The notes under the pieces: generated by a model
Databases searched by the model: none
Seen by the model: the letters and a program-made list of their open reading frames with translations, nothing else
What the model was told of the DNA's origin: nothing
Assembly: GCA_900549775.1 (NCBI GenBank)
Contig: URPR01000015.1
Span: 1-30,242 of the forward strand
DNA length: 30,242 bases
From: an uncultured Oscillospiraceae bacterium
GTDB taxonomy: Bacteria > Bacillota > Clostridia > Oscillospirales > Acutalibacteraceae
Direction of reading: 5' to 3'
Program-made: the position numbers and the translations under genes
Shown here: piece by piece, positions 1 to 8,917 of the stretch
Layout: each line of letters begins with the position of its first letter
Numbering within the stretch: the stretch's first letter is position 1

Positions 1-227
1 AGTACCGATATAAGGTACTAGATTTTTATAAATTAATTTTTTGAGTTTTTTTGCGTGCATTCTAAATTCTTAGTCTATTACTACATTATAATTGATAACT
101 TTGATGCGTTAGTAACCTAAATTTTATTTTCGTGAGGTTATTTCAAACATTTTACCGCTATACTATCTAAACTAGTGCTTTAACCTCTCAATTTTACACG
201 TATACCAAAGTTTCATACCAGCATAAT
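1..227. other. noncoding stretch beyond the ATPase gene
   Basis: I see no convincing gene or terminator here. A 6-bp inverted repeat (AGTACC/GGTACT) lies at 1-19. A 7-bp pair (GAGGTTA/TAACCTC) spans about 134-187 with a loop of about 40 bases. Neither is followed by a clean T-run in the direction of the ATPase gene, so its transcript end is not identified. Confidence 0.4.
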
Positions 228-2606
228 TTAATTATTTGCACTTCTATTCAGTGTATTTATAACAAAGTTTAGCCCCTTGAATATAATTTGAAATATTAAG
301 AAATCTATTCCTACCACAACAGCTGAAGACAAAATTAACAATATCGATACATTGCATAATGAAAACAACGACCTAAAAAGAGTAATTCCTATGACTAGTC
401 CTGAACTCATAAGTATAAACAGTGTTTTTCTAATAAGATTAAAAGGCTGACAAATTTTAAATAATAAAAGAAGTCCCAAAAAACCGGTCGAAATGACACA
501 TAAAGTCGAAATTTGAGAATTATCAAAACTTATGAATAGGCTAGAAGCCATTATCAACAATATGCTTAAAACTATGGACAAGGCACACGGTAAAGCTTTT
601 GTTATTATATTTATAAATAATCGGCCTTTTATTCTATCGTTGTTAGGCTCCAGAGCTAAAACAAAAGACGGGATGCCTATGGTAAGTACACTGGTTAATG
701 TCATTTGTATCGGCATAAACGGGTATGGCATGTTTATAAACAAAAAAACAATGGCAAGAAGAGTAGCGTATATAGTCTTAACCAAAAACAGAGATGACGA
801 TCTTTGAATATTATTTATCGACCTTCTTCCCTCCGATACGACTTTTGGCATGGCATCAAAGTTAGAGTCAAGCAAAACCAATTGGGAAACATTTTTGGTA
901 GCGGCACTGCCGGATGCCATTGCTATGCTGCAATCAGCTTCTTTTAAAGCCAAGACGTCATTTACTCCGTCACCAGTCATGGCAACTGTGTGACCAGATT
1001 CCTTTAATGCACAAATCAATTTTTTCTTTTGATCAGGCGAAACTCTACCGAAAACTGTATAAGAGTTAGCTGCATTTTTTATCTCCTCATCTGTCTTTAC
1101 ATTTGAAAAATCTATAGCTTTGTCGTAGCCTTCAATGCCAACCTGCTTTGCTATGCTTGAGACAGTCTGTACATTGTCACCTGAAATAACTTTAATTGCT
1201 ACGCCTTGATCCTTAAAATATTCTAAAGTATTTTTAGCTTGCTGTCTGATTTTATCTTTTATAAGTATAAGCCCCATAAGCTTTACGTTCTTCGGTAACT
1301 TATTGCCTTGAAACTCATTTTCAGAATGAGCAAGTGCTACCACTCTACTACTTTGCGAATAATTTTCAAGGTCAGTTTTTATTTTGTCTAATTCGTCATG
1401 TTCTAAAATAAACTCCGGTGCACCTAATATAAAACTTCCTTGTCCATTTTTAAAAAGCCCAGACCATTTTTTGTCCGACGAAAAAGGGATAACTATATCG
1501 GCACTTGAAAACTTGAAATGCTTAGAATGCTTAAATACGTTTTTAATGGCATTAAACGTAGAGTTGTTATCTTGAAGCGATGAAGAAAATAAACAGAGGG
1601 CTTGACTTATATCCTTATTGCTGTACGAATTATACGGAACGGTTTTACTTACTTCCATAATTCCCTCGGTCAAAGTTCCGGTTTTGTCAAGGCAAAGAGT
1701 GTCTACCCTCGCGAGAGTTTCTATGCAATATATCTCCTGCACTAAAACCCTCTTCCTTGAAAGTCTTATAACGCTCACAGCAAGGACCGTACTTGTAAGC
1801 AATACCAGCCCCTCCGGGATCATCCCTATTATGGCGGCACATGTACTTATAACAGCGTTCTCAAAGCTAGAATGGTTACCCATCTGCTTAAAAAATAGCC
1901 AAGTCCCTATAGGTATTATCAGTATCGAGAGGATTAATATTATTTTGTTAAAGGTCTGCATTATTTCAGAGTTGACTTTTTTTATGTACTTGGCATCTTT
2001 GGAAATAGTAAATGCATAATTTTCATCTTTTATATGTTCAACTTTCGCATAACAAAATCCGCTTACTATAAAACTCCCCGATAACAACATATCGGACTTT
2101 TTTTTATGTACAGGGTCAGACTCTCCTGTAATTAATGATTCGTTAACTTCGCACTCACCCTGTAATATTATACAGTCAGAAGGAATCTGATTTCCCTGTC
2201 GCAAAATCAATAAATCGTCCAGTACAATGTCGTTTATTCCAACGTTACATATTTCGCCGTTTCTTAGGACTTCTATTTTAGATGCTGCAACTATAGATAA
2301 TTTATCAACCGCTTTCTTCGCCCGAATTTCTTGATATGTTCCAATTATGAGATTAGAGATAACGACTCCCATGAAAAGTAAATTTTTGTAAGAACCAACA
2401 TATAATATAGCAATAGCTAAAATAAAATTTATAAGGTTAAATAGCGTAAACAAATTATTTTTTATAATGTGCGGTATAGTTTTAGTGGGAATGGACATTT
2501 CTTCGTTAATTAAATGATTTTCTATTCGCTCATTTATCTGCTCTTCACTAAGACCAAAATCTATTTTAGGGTCGTATCTGACAATATTTTCAGTTGTACT
2601 AAGCAC
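228..2606 (-). CDS. Cation-transporting P-type ATPase, CtpE-like
   Basis: This is a membrane pump that couples ATP hydrolysis to cation movement. The 792-residue product has all P-type hallmarks: actuator motif TGES at 160-163, the M4 motif MIPEGL at 262-267, phosphorylation motif DKTGTLTE with Asp307, ISGDN at 474-478 and hinge TGDGVND at 544-550. Two hydrophobic segments lie at about 50-90, two at 220-285, and several after residue 605. The stretch after PEGL (LVLLTS..AV, then LVQE.Y.IE.LARVD) resembles mycobacterial CtpE, a calcium-uptake ATPase of about the same length. Calcium as substrate is inference. No N-terminal heavy-metal domain or CPC motif is present, which argues against copper or zinc export. 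The start is GTG, six bases after GGGAGGG. The gene is monocistronic, with a promoter at 2635-2662. Confidence 0.9.
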   Translation of the reverse strand: MLSTTENIVRYDPKIDFGLSEEQINERIENHLINEEMSIPTKTIPHIIKNNLFTLFNLINFILAIAILYVGSYKNLLFMGVVISNLIIGTYQEIRAKKAVDKLSIVAASKIEVLRNGEICNVGINDIVLDDLLILRQGNQIPSDCIILQGECEVNESLITGESDPVHKKKSDMLLSGSFIVSGFCYAKVEHIKDENYAFTISKDAKYIKKVNSEIMQTFNKIILILSILIIPIGTWLFFKQMGNHSSFENAVISTCAAIIGMIPEGLVLLTSTVLAVSVIRLSRKRVLVQEIYCIETLARVDTLCLDKTGTLTEGIMEVSKTVPYNSYSNKDISQALCLFSSSLQDNNSTFNAIKNVFKHSKHFKFSSADIVIPFSSDKKWSGLFKNGQGSFILGAPEFILEHDELDKIKTDLENYSQSSRVVALAHSENEFQGNKLPKNVKLMGLILIKDKIRQQAKNTLEYFKDQGVAIKVISGDNVQTVSSIAKQVGIEGYDKAIDFSNVKTDEEIKNAANSYTVFGRVSPDQKKKLICALKESGHTVAMTGDGVNDVLALKEADCSIAMASGSAATKNVSQLVLLDSNFDAMPKVVSEGRRSINNIQRSSSLFLVKTIYATLLAIVFLFINMPYPFMPIQMTLTSVLTIGIPSFVLALEPNNDRIKGRLFINIITKALPCALSIVLSILLIMASSLFISFDNSQISTLCVISTGFLGLLLLFKICQPFNLIRKTLFILMSSGLVIGITLFRSLFSLCNVSILLILSSAVVVGIDFLIFQIIFKGLNFVINTLNRSANN

Positions 2607-2634
2607 CTATTTCCCTCCCATTAATGTTTATTTA

Positions 2635-2662
2635 ATTATAATACATACGAAATTAAAGTCAA
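2635..2662 (-). promoter_or_regulatory. Promoter of the P-type ATPase gene
   Basis: On the minus strand, TTGACT (2657-2662) and TATAAT (2635-2640) are separated by 16 bases. This is a near-consensus housekeeping sigma promoter 29 bases upstream of the GTG start. The -10 region is part of ATTATAAT, so a plus-strand TATAAT (2637-2642) also faces ylmC, but it has no recognisable -35 partner. Confidence 0.7.
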
Positions 2663-2688
2663 TCTATAAAGGAGACCGGTGATGTAAC

Positions 2689-2982
2689 TTGAGATGCAGA
2701 GTAGTAGATCTTAGAAACAAAGAAGTCATAAATATAAAAACAGGAATGCGTCTTGGCTGTGTAGACGACGTGGAAGTGGACACCGAAAATGCAAAAGTTT
2801 TAGGTATTGTGATTTTTGGCAGATTAAGGTGTTTTGGAGTTTTAGGCAGAGAAGAAGATATATTTATAAGATGGGAGGACATCAAAGTAATAGGTGACGA
2901 CACAGTACTGATAAACTGCGGCATAGGAAGGCATAAAAGAAAAAAGAAATTTAAAATTTTTAATAATATGTTCAGATTTTAA
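2689..2982 (+). CDS. ylmC: YlmC/YmxH-family PRC-barrel protein
   Basis: This small 97-residue protein is a single PRC-barrel domain. The opening pattern (DLRNKEVINIKTG.RLG, then a DDVEVD segment) and the later WEDIKVIGDD.VLI segment match the YlmC/YmxH family. That family is found in spore-forming Firmicutes and often annotated as sporulation protein; its biochemical role is unknown. The C-terminus is an unusual lysine-rich tail (RHKRKKKFKI). The best start is TTG at 2689, following AAAGGAG at 2668-2674 with a rather long spacer of 14 bases. The ATG at 2682 lies in another frame and is followed at once by TAA. The gene diverges from the ATPase gene and ends in a terminator at 2981-3027. Confidence 0.85.
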   Translation: MRCRVVDLRNKEVINIKTGMRLGCVDDVEVDTENAKVLGIVIFGRLRCFGVLGREEDIFIRWEDIKVIGDDTVLINCGIGRHKRKKKFKIFNNMFRF

Positions 2983-3027
2983 AAAAATACCCTGTAAGAC
3001 TCAAAAGCCCTTACAAGATATTTTTTA
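2981..3027 (+). terminator. Terminator between ylmC and the LiaF-like gene
   Basis: TGTAAG (2993-2998) pairs with CTTACA (3010-3015). An A-run before the stem and TATTTTTTA after it extend the pairing and make it usable in both directions. It overlaps the ylmC stop codon and lies between two convergent genes. Confidence 0.65.
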
Positions 3028-3058
3028 CTTTACCTTTCATCACATATCAAATATAAAA

Positions 3059-3736
3059 TTAATCATTTCTTGCGGTCTTTATCTCTACCCCGCCGAATAT
3101 TGTTGTTGATTTAATGCGTAAAGTGCAAAAGTCCGGATTGCTGTATGAAACTTTATCCGATACCCCTCCCATAAATCCATCATTTTCAACTTTTATATTT
3201 ACATTCTCAGGCACTATAATTTTACACCCACCGAAAATCGCTACAGCTTTGATTTCGGTATCTTCATTTATAATCGCATCTCTTAAGTCAAGATCCACTC
3301 CACCAAAAATCGCTGTCATTGCAGCTCCACAAAACGGCTTATTCCCATATCTACATTCTTGACCACTAAATATGGCACTATATCTATCTGAATGTTCTCC
3401 ATTACTCGATACTTCAATATATATGTTGTCCTCTTCCGACTTGTTCCTGCTAAATATAGTTTTGATTCCCAAAATAACAATGGCAAAAGCCAAAACTACT
3501 TTCCATATCATACTTCCTTCTATCAGATCTTGTTGCTGCAAAAGCAAAGAAACTCCTATACTGAGCAGTATAAAACTAAAAGTTTTATTTCTTTTTTTAA
3601 ACAAGTCTATAATTGCCGGCACAATAATAAATAAAGTCCACCAACCTTTAAAAAACAAAGTAAACAAACCTGTAAAACTTCCAAAAAGCCCTATCCCTAA
3701 AAAGACTAAACATAACCCCCACATAACATTGCTCAT
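3059..3736 (-). CDS. LiaF-like membrane protein
   Basis: A 225-residue protein. The first 100 residues hold about four hydrophobic segments (roughly 4-24, 30-46, 52-67 and 78-97). The rest is a soluble domain with three repeats of an IFGG motif (AIFGGVDLDLRDA, AIFGGCKI, TIFGGVEI) typical of the LiaF C-terminal beta-helix-like domain. LiaF in Bacillus restrains a cell-envelope stress two-component system. Here no liaR, liaS or liaI gene is adjacent, so that role is only possible. The ATG start follows an AGGATGGTGA sequence with about 8 bases of spacing. The upstream region holds a probable promoter (3825-3853) and an inverted repeat (3784-3800) that could be an operator. Confidence 0.8.
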   Translation of the reverse strand: MSNVMWGLCLVFLGIGLFGSFTGLFTLFFKGWWTLFIIVPAIIDLFKKRNKTFSFILLSIGVSLLLQQQDLIEGSMIWKVVLAFAIVILGIKTIFSRNKSEEDNIYIEVSSNGEHSDRYSAIFSGQECRYGNKPFCGAAMTAIFGGVDLDLRDAIINEDTEIKAVAIFGGCKIIVPENVNIKVENDGFMGGVSDKVSYSNPDFCTLRIKSTTIFGGVEIKTARND

Positions 3737-3783
3737 AAACGATTCACCATCCTAACATCAAAATTCTTAAAACTAAACATTTT

Positions 3784-3800
3784 CGTGACGTTTTATCACG
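3784..3800. promoter_or_regulatory. Inverted repeat in the leader of the LiaF-like gene
   Basis: CGTGA and TCACG are separated by 7 bases, a 17-base imperfect palindrome. It lies about 25 bases downstream of the predicted -10 and 48 bases before the start codon. Position and size fit a repressor operator or a small RNA hairpin. I do not recognise the cognate regulator. Confidence 0.35.
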
Positions 3801-3824
3801 CATAAATGTACAAATTACCATTAT

Positions 3825-3853
3825 AGTATAGCTGATAAAAGGCAAAAATGCAA
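3825..3853 (-). promoter_or_regulatory. Possible promoter of the LiaF-like gene
   Basis: On the minus strand, TTGCAT (3848-3853) and TATACT (3825-3830) are 17 bases apart. The -10 is good (5 of 6) and the -35 is weak (3 of 6). This could mean activator dependence, which is inference. Confidence 0.4.
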
Positions 3854-3952
3854 GTACTTTCATTTTTACTTAAAACATACAGCAAACTACAATAACACTG
3901 TATAATTGCGCAAAAAAAATAGGCGCACTTTTAAATGTACCAATATTAAGAT

Positions 3953-4363
3953 TTATTTTGCTGAATCTAAATAATTTTGCAATATAATGGTAGCTGCTAC
4001 AGAATCTATGACTTTTTTGCGTTTCTTCCCTCTCGTATCAGTCACATTTAAATAAGCATTTGCTTCTTTTGTGGTGCATCTTTCGTCTTGCATTACTATT
4101 TTTACGTCAACTTTGCTTTTTACGTTTTCGGCAAATTCATGCGATTTTTGCGCACTTTTTCCTTCTGTGCCATCCATGTTTTTGGGTAAGCCTATAACAA
4201 CTTTTCTGACATTGTATTTTTTTATCAAATTAATTACTTCTTCTAAAAGCTTAGCTCTGTCGCTTTCATTTATAGTGCAAACAGGAGTCGCTAAAGTTTC
4301 GCTAACATCAGATATTGCCACGCCAGATCTTACATCTCCTAAATCTATCGCTAAAATACGCAT
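3953..4363 (-). CDS. ruvX: Putative pre-16S rRNA nuclease YqgF/RuvX
   Basis: This cytoplasmic RNase H-fold enzyme is implicated in maturing the 5' end of 16S rRNA, and was historically annotated as a Holliday junction resolvase. The 136-residue product has the family's opening (RILAIDLGDVRSGVAISD, with the catalytic Asp7), the VIGLPKNMDGT segment, the VKIVMQDERCTT segment and a DSVAATIIL motif near the C-terminus. Length is typical. The ATG start follows AAAAAGGAG. It lies 59 bases downstream of valS, beyond a hairpin at 4391-4414 and with no promoter visible between, so it probably depends on read-through from valS. Confidence 0.92.
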   Translation of the reverse strand: MRILAIDLGDVRSGVAISDVSETLATPVCTINESDRAKLLEEVINLIKKYNVRKVVIGLPKNMDGTEGKSAQKSHEFAENVKSKVDVKIVMQDERCTTKEANAYLNVTDTRGKKRKKVIDSVAATIILQNYLDSAK

Positions 4364-4390
4364 TATAAATTTCTCCTTTTTAACTTAAAA

Positions 4391-4414
4391 GGCAAGTTCG
4401 TTTTCAAACTTGCC
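4391..4414 (-). terminator. Hairpin between valS and ruvX
   Basis: A perfect 8-bp stem, GGCAAGTT (4391-4398) with AACTTGCC (4407-4414). On the minus strand it is followed by TTTTAAGTT, a poor U-tract. It may be a leaky terminator or an mRNA-stabilising hairpin rather than a full stop. Confidence 0.5.
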
Positions 4415-4422
4415 TATAAATT

Positions 4423-7056
4423 TTACTGAAGTTCTTCGATCGCTGACTTTAAACTTTCTATTTTTTCTTTATATGTTTCGTACGTTTTCTTCACATTGTC
4501 AACCACATTCTGTGGTGCCTTAGACATAAAACCTTCATTAGACAATTTTGAACTCGCAAGCTTAAACTCTTTCTCAGCCGTTTCCAGCGATTTTTTTAGC
4601 CTTTGCAGTTCTTCATTTTTGTCTATAAGTTCAGCCATGGGTATATAAACCTTAGCTTTCGGTAAAATTATCGTAACTGCATCGTTTATATTTTCAAAGC
4701 GCTCTCCTATAATGACTTTCTCTCCGTATGCCAGCTTTTCTATAAATAACGCTAAGTCATTAAAATCATCTATACATTCTGTTTCGATGTATATTTTGGC
4801 TTTTTTAGAAGGCGGTACGTTCATCTCTGAACGGCGGTTTCTTATAGCTTTTATGGTTTCCATTATAAGCTCTACCTTCTCTTTTTCCGTCTCAAAGCAT
4901 AAGCTCTCTTTAAATTCCGGATATTTAGAAATAATCAGAGCTTCACCTTCATGCGGCAAAGTTTGCCATATTTCTTCTGTTATAAACGGCATAAATGGAT
5001 GCAGAAGTTTCAAAATTTCAGCCATAACGTAAACTAACATACTTCTTGTTACGTTTGATAATTTTTCATCATTTTCATTACGTACAAGCCTTATTTTGGA
5101 AAATTCAATATACCAATCACAGAAATCATCCCATATAAAATCATATAACTTCTGTGCAGCTACCCCCAGTTCGAACTTCTCAATATTGGTTATTACTTCT
5201 TTTGTAACAGAGTTTAATCTTGACAGAATCCATTTATCTTCTTCATTTAAATCAGATGGAATGGTATTTTTCACTTGGTGCCCTGCTATTTTCATATGAA
5301 TAAACCTGGCTGCGTTAAATATCTTATTAGCAAAATTTCTGCTCGAGTTTACTTTTTCTTCAGAAAACCGCATATCATTGCCGGGGCTATTCCCTGTAGC
5401 TAATGTAAACCTCAATGCGTCTGCGCCATATTCTTCAATCACCTGCAATGGATCTATCCCATTTCCTAAAGATTTTGACATTTTCCTTCCCTGAGAATCT
5501 CTGACCAAACCGTGTATCAATACATTTTCAAACGGAGCCTTTCCGGTATGTTCTATGCCTGAGAACATCATCCTGACAACCCAAAAAAAGATTATATCGT
5601 AGCCCGTGACTAATGTAGACGTTGGGTAAAAATAATCAAGATCTTCCGTTTTATCCGGCCAACCAAAAACAGAAAATGGCCAAAGTGCCGACGAAAACCA
5701 AGTGTCTAAGGTATCTTCGTCTTGTACGACATTTTCAGAGCCACACTTATCACAAACATTAACGTCATTTCTGCTCACCATCATATTTCCGCAATCTTTG
5801 CAGTAGTATGCAGGTATTCTATGTCCCCACCAAAGTTGCCTAGAAATGCACCAGTCTTTTATATTGTTTAACCAATTAAAATATATTTTTTCAAACCTAG
5901 CAGGAATAAACTTCGTTTTGCCTTCTTTTACCCAATCAATCGCAGGTAAAGCCAATTTATCCATCTTCACAAACCACTGCTTAGATATCATAGGTTCTAT
6001 CGTGTCTGAGCACCTGTAGCACTCTCCTACGTTATGGGTAATCGCTTCTTTCTTCACAAGCAAATCTAACTTTTCTAATTCTGAAACAATTTTTTCTCTA
6101 GCCTCATATCTGTCAAGCCCTTTAAATTCTCCGGCATTTTCATTCATCTTCGCTTCTTCGTCCATAACTTTTATGACCGGCAGATTGTGTCTTAAGCCAA
6201 CTTCAAAGTCATTTGGATCATGAGCCGGTGTTATCTTCACTGCCCCTGTTCCAAAATCAATATCAACATATTCATCGGCAATGATCGGTATCTCTCTATT
6301 TGCAATCGGTAAAATTGCGGTTTTGCCAATTAAATTTTTGTACCTGGCATCATTCGGATTTACCGCGATTGCTGTATCTCCCAACATGGTTTCGGGTCTG
6401 GTTGTCGCGATTTCTATAGATCCTAATCCATCTGAAAGCGGATATTTTATATGCCAGAAATATCCCTGCTTTTCGTTAAACTCCACCTCCGCATCAGATA
6501 TTGAAGTCTTACATTTCGGGCACCAGTTTATTATTCTCTCGCCCTTGTAAATCAGTCCTTTTTCATAAAGCCTAACAAAAACTTCCTTTACAGCTTTGGA
6601 ACAGCCTTCATCCATAGTAAAGCGTTCTCTATCCCAGTCACAAGAAGCCCCTAGCTTTTTTATCTGCTCGATAATCGTTCCACCGTATTTTTCCTTCCAA
6701 GAATATGCTCTTTCTAAAAATTTTCCCCTACCAAGGCTTTCCTTATTAATCCCTTCTTCTTTTAGCGCATTTACAATCTTAGCTTCCGTTGCTATAGCTG
6801 CGTGATCTACCCCCGGTACCCACACAGTGTTGAAACCCTGCATCCTTTTAAAGCGCACAAGTATATCTTGTAAAGTTTCATCCAGCGCATGTCCCATATG
6901 AAGTTTTCCTGTAACATTTGGCGGCGGAATAACTACTGAATATGGCTTTTTTGTTTTATCTACTTGAGATTTAAAATATTTTCCGTCTAGCCAGAATTTA
7001 TAAATTTTATCTTCAACTAGTTTAGGATCATAAACTTTTGGTAATTCTTTTTGCAC
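4423..7056 (-). CDS. valS: Valyl-tRNA synthetase
   Basis: Charges tRNA-Val with valine in the cytoplasm. The 877-residue product has the class I signatures: HMGH at 53-56 after PPPNVTGKL, and KMSKS at about 524-528. The central editing (CP1) domain includes a TTRPETMLGDTA segment. CxxC pairs in the CPKCKTS region, and a YCKDCG/CDKCGS pair, look like zinc-binding knuckles. The last 70 residues form the usual C-terminal coiled coil. The start is GTG at 7056, with GGAGGAAT just upstream. The promoter at 7092-7120 leaves a leader of only about 30 bases, so there is no T-box. It is followed by ruvX. Confidence 0.97.
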   Translation of the reverse strand: MQKELPKVYDPKLVEDKIYKFWLDGKYFKSQVDKTKKPYSVVIPPPNVTGKLHMGHALDETLQDILVRFKRMQGFNTVWVPGVDHAAIATEAKIVNALKEEGINKESLGRGKFLERAYSWKEKYGGTIIEQIKKLGASCDWDRERFTMDEGCSKAVKEVFVRLYEKGLIYKGERIINWCPKCKTSISDAEVEFNEKQGYFWHIKYPLSDGLGSIEIATTRPETMLGDTAIAVNPNDARYKNLIGKTAILPIANREIPIIADEYVDIDFGTGAVKITPAHDPNDFEVGLRHNLPVIKVMDEEAKMNENAGEFKGLDRYEAREKIVSELEKLDLLVKKEAITHNVGECYRCSDTIEPMISKQWFVKMDKLALPAIDWVKEGKTKFIPARFEKIYFNWLNNIKDWCISRQLWWGHRIPAYYCKDCGNMMVSRNDVNVCDKCGSENVVQDEDTLDTWFSSALWPFSVFGWPDKTEDLDYFYPTSTLVTGYDIIFFWVVRMMFSGIEHTGKAPFENVLIHGLVRDSQGRKMSKSLGNGIDPLQVIEEYGADALRFTLATGNSPGNDMRFSEEKVNSSRNFANKIFNAARFIHMKIAGHQVKNTIPSDLNEEDKWILSRLNSVTKEVITNIEKFELGVAAQKLYDFIWDDFCDWYIEFSKIRLVRNENDEKLSNVTRSMLVYVMAEILKLLHPFMPFITEEIWQTLPHEGEALIISKYPEFKESLCFETEKEKVELIMETIKAIRNRRSEMNVPPSKKAKIYIETECIDDFNDLALFIEKLAYGEKVIIGERFENINDAVTIILPKAKVYIPMAELIDKNEELQRLKKSLETAEKEFKLASSKLSNEGFMSKAPQNVVDNVKKTYETYKEKIESLKSAIEELQ

Positions 7057-7091
7057 CTTAATTCCTCCATCATTTCATCTCATTTAAAGCT

Positions 7092-7120
7092 ATTATCTCA
7101 TTTGTGAAAAGCGTTGTCAA
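7092..7120 (-). promoter_or_regulatory. Promoter of valS
   Basis: Minus-strand TTGACA (7115-7120) and GATAAT (7092-7097) are separated by exactly 17 bases. The predicted transcript starts near 7085, about 30 bases before the GTG codon. Confidence 0.8.
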
Positions 7121-7170
7121 TAAAACAAGCTCGATTAAGACTTATTAATGCACAAACAAAAAAGCCGCAC

Positions 7171-7199
7171 TTGACATAAGCATTCTTTGCAAATACAAT
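7171..7199 (+). promoter_or_regulatory. Promoter of rny
   Basis: Plus-strand TTGACA (7171-7176) and TACAAT (7194-7199) are separated by 17 bases. Transcription would start near 7206 and leave a leader of about 107 bases. The leader holds a small GGTAT/ATACC hairpin at 7208-7223. The promoter is back to back with that of valS. Confidence 0.8.
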
Positions 7200-7312
7200 A
7201 ATATATGGGTATTTTCTTATACCTCATAATAAACAGGGAAAAAGTTGAAATTAACAGACTTTTAGTTTTTCTCAAATTAACATTAACGCAAAACGAGGAG
7301 GTGTTGTAGTAA

Positions 7313-8863
7313 GTGGAAGCATGGCAAATACTATTAATTATTTCCGGCTCTGTAATTTCTATAATAATTGGTTTTTTGGCTGGAATTAATCATAGAAAAA
7401 AAGTTGCGGAAACTGAAATAGGTTCGGCAGAACAAGAGGCCAAAAGGCTCATAAACGAAGCAATGCTAGAAGCAGAAGCAAAAAAGAAAGCTATTATATT
7501 GGACGGTAAAGATGAAATAATCAAAAATCGTTCAGAAGTTGAGAAAGAGCTTTCAGAAAGGCGTAAAGACGTTCAGCGCCAAGAAAAAAGGCTCCAGCAA
7601 AGAGAAGAAACTCTGGACAGAAAAATAGAGAATTTAGATAAAAAAAGTGAATTGCTGGAAAAAAAGGAAAAACTCGTCGATCAAAAACTAACCGAAATAG
7701 ATGAACTTAAGCAAAATCAAGTTAATGAGTTAGAAAAAATATCAGGGCTTTCGGAGGAACAAGCGAAGGAAATTTTGCTTAAAAAGTTGGATGAAAGTTT
7801 AATACATGAAAAAGCTGTGAAGATCAAAGAATCTGAGCAGAAATTTCACGATGAAGCTGAAGCTAAGGCAAGGGAAATAATATCTTTAGCAATTCAAAGG
7901 TGTGCTTCTGATCACGTATCTGAAGCGACTGTAAGCGTTGTTCCTCTTCCCAGCGATGACATGAAAGGAAGAATAATCGGGCGCGAAGGTAGAAACATCC
8001 GAGCTATTGAAACTTTGACGGGTGTTGACTTGATAATAGACGATACACCGGAGGCTATTACTTTATCTAGCTTTGACCCTGTAAGACGCGAAGTTGCAAG
8101 ATTAGCACTTGAAAATTTGATTGCTGATGGACGAATTCATCCTGCAAGAATTGAAGAGACCATAGAGAAAGCTAAACAGCAGGTTGATAAAACTATAAAG
8201 GCCGAAGGGGAACGCGCTGTAATAGAAGCTTCTGTAAATTCGATGCATCCTGAACTTATAAAGCTTTTGGGTAGACTTAGGTATCGTACCAGTTACGGGC
8301 AAAACGTTCTAAACCATTCTTTGGAAGTTTCACATTTGAGTGGTCTTATGGCATCTGAACTTAATTTAGATCCTACTTTAGCCAGAAGGGCTGGCTTGTT
8401 GCACGACATCGGTAAGGCACTTGATCATGAGATAGAAGGCTCTCATGTTGATATTGGAGTTGAAATTTTAAAGAAATACAAAGAAAATGAAGCTGTCATA
8501 CATACGGTACACGCTCACCACGGCGATATAGAGGCAAAAACTGTTATAGATTGTATTGTACAAGCTGCTGACGCTATTTCTGCTGCCAGACCAGGTGCTA
8601 GACGAGAAAATATAGAAAACTATATTAAAAGGCTAGAGAAACTAGAAGCTGTCGCGTCTTCGTTTAATGGAGTTGATAGCTGCTACGCTATACAAGCGGG
8701 TCGAGAAATAAGGATTATGGTAAAACCCGAAAAAGTTTCTGATGATAAAATGGTTATATTGGCAAGAAATATATGTAAAAAAATAGAAAATGAACTAGAT
8801 TATCCCGGACAAATTAAAGTCAATATGATACGGGAAAGCCGAGCAATAGAATATGCAAAATAA
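7313..8863 (+). CDS. rny: Ribonuclease Y
   Basis: A membrane-anchored endoribonuclease that starts bulk mRNA decay in Firmicutes. The 516-residue product shows the standard order: one transmembrane helix (about 4-24), a long charged coiled coil (30-190), a KH RNA-binding domain containing GRIIGREGRNIRAIE (about 222-236), and an HD domain with His364-Asp365 in LLHDIGKALDHE and a later HAHHGD motif. Length matches the family. The start is GTG at 7313, eight to ten bases after GAGGAGGTG. It is the only large plus-strand gene here apart from ylmC, with its own promoter (7171-7199) and terminator (8883-8913). Confidence 0.97.
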   Translation: MEAWQILLIISGSVISIIIGFLAGINHRKKVAETEIGSAEQEAKRLINEAMLEAEAKKKAIILDGKDEIIKNRSEVEKELSERRKDVQRQEKRLQQREETLDRKIENLDKKSELLEKKEKLVDQKLTEIDELKQNQVNELEKISGLSEEQAKEILLKKLDESLIHEKAVKIKESEQKFHDEAEAKAREIISLAIQRCASDHVSEATVSVVPLPSDDMKGRIIGREGRNIRAIETLTGVDLIIDDTPEAITLSSFDPVRREVARLALENLIADGRIHPARIEETIEKAKQQVDKTIKAEGERAVIEASVNSMHPELIKLLGRLRYRTSYGQNVLNHSLEVSHLSGLMASELNLDPTLARRAGLLHDIGKALDHEIEGSHVDIGVEILKKYKENEAVIHTVHAHHGDIEAKTVIDCIVQAADAISAARPGARRENIENYIKRLEKLEAVASSFNGVDSCYAIQAGREIRIMVKPEKVSDDKMVILARNICKKIENELDYPGQIKVNMIRESRAIEYAK

Positions 8864-8882
8864 TATCGGTAAATCATTACAT

Positions 8883-8913
8883 AAAAAAGCACCTGTTATT
8901 AGGTGCTTTTTTT
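8883..8913. terminator. Bidirectional terminator between rny and ridA
   Basis: A 12-bp perfect stem, AAAAAAGCACCT (8883-8894) with AGGTGCTTTTTT, a GTTATT loop, and T-runs on both strands. It lies between two convergent genes and should end both transcripts. Confidence 0.92.
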
Positions 8914-8917
8914 ACAT

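Noticed and set aside
1..19. Small inverted repeat as a terminator
   Set aside because: The stem is only 6 bp, at the window edge, with an interrupted T-run; too weak to call.
2664..2924. Minus-strand frame opposite ylmC
   Set aside because: Low-complexity translation antisense to a recognisable PRC-barrel gene.
3372..3755. Plus-strand frame of 127 codons opposite the LiaF-like gene
   Set aside because: Antisense shadow: the minus strand has clear membrane segments and IFGG repeats.
3905..3925. TGCGC/GCGCA hairpin after ruvX as a terminator
   Set aside because: Only 5 bp, and its A/T-run lies in the loop rather than after the stem.
7057..7312. T-box or riboswitch upstream of valS or rny
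   Set aside because: Consensus promoters leave leaders of about 30 and 107 bases, and no T-box core or antiterminator is visible.
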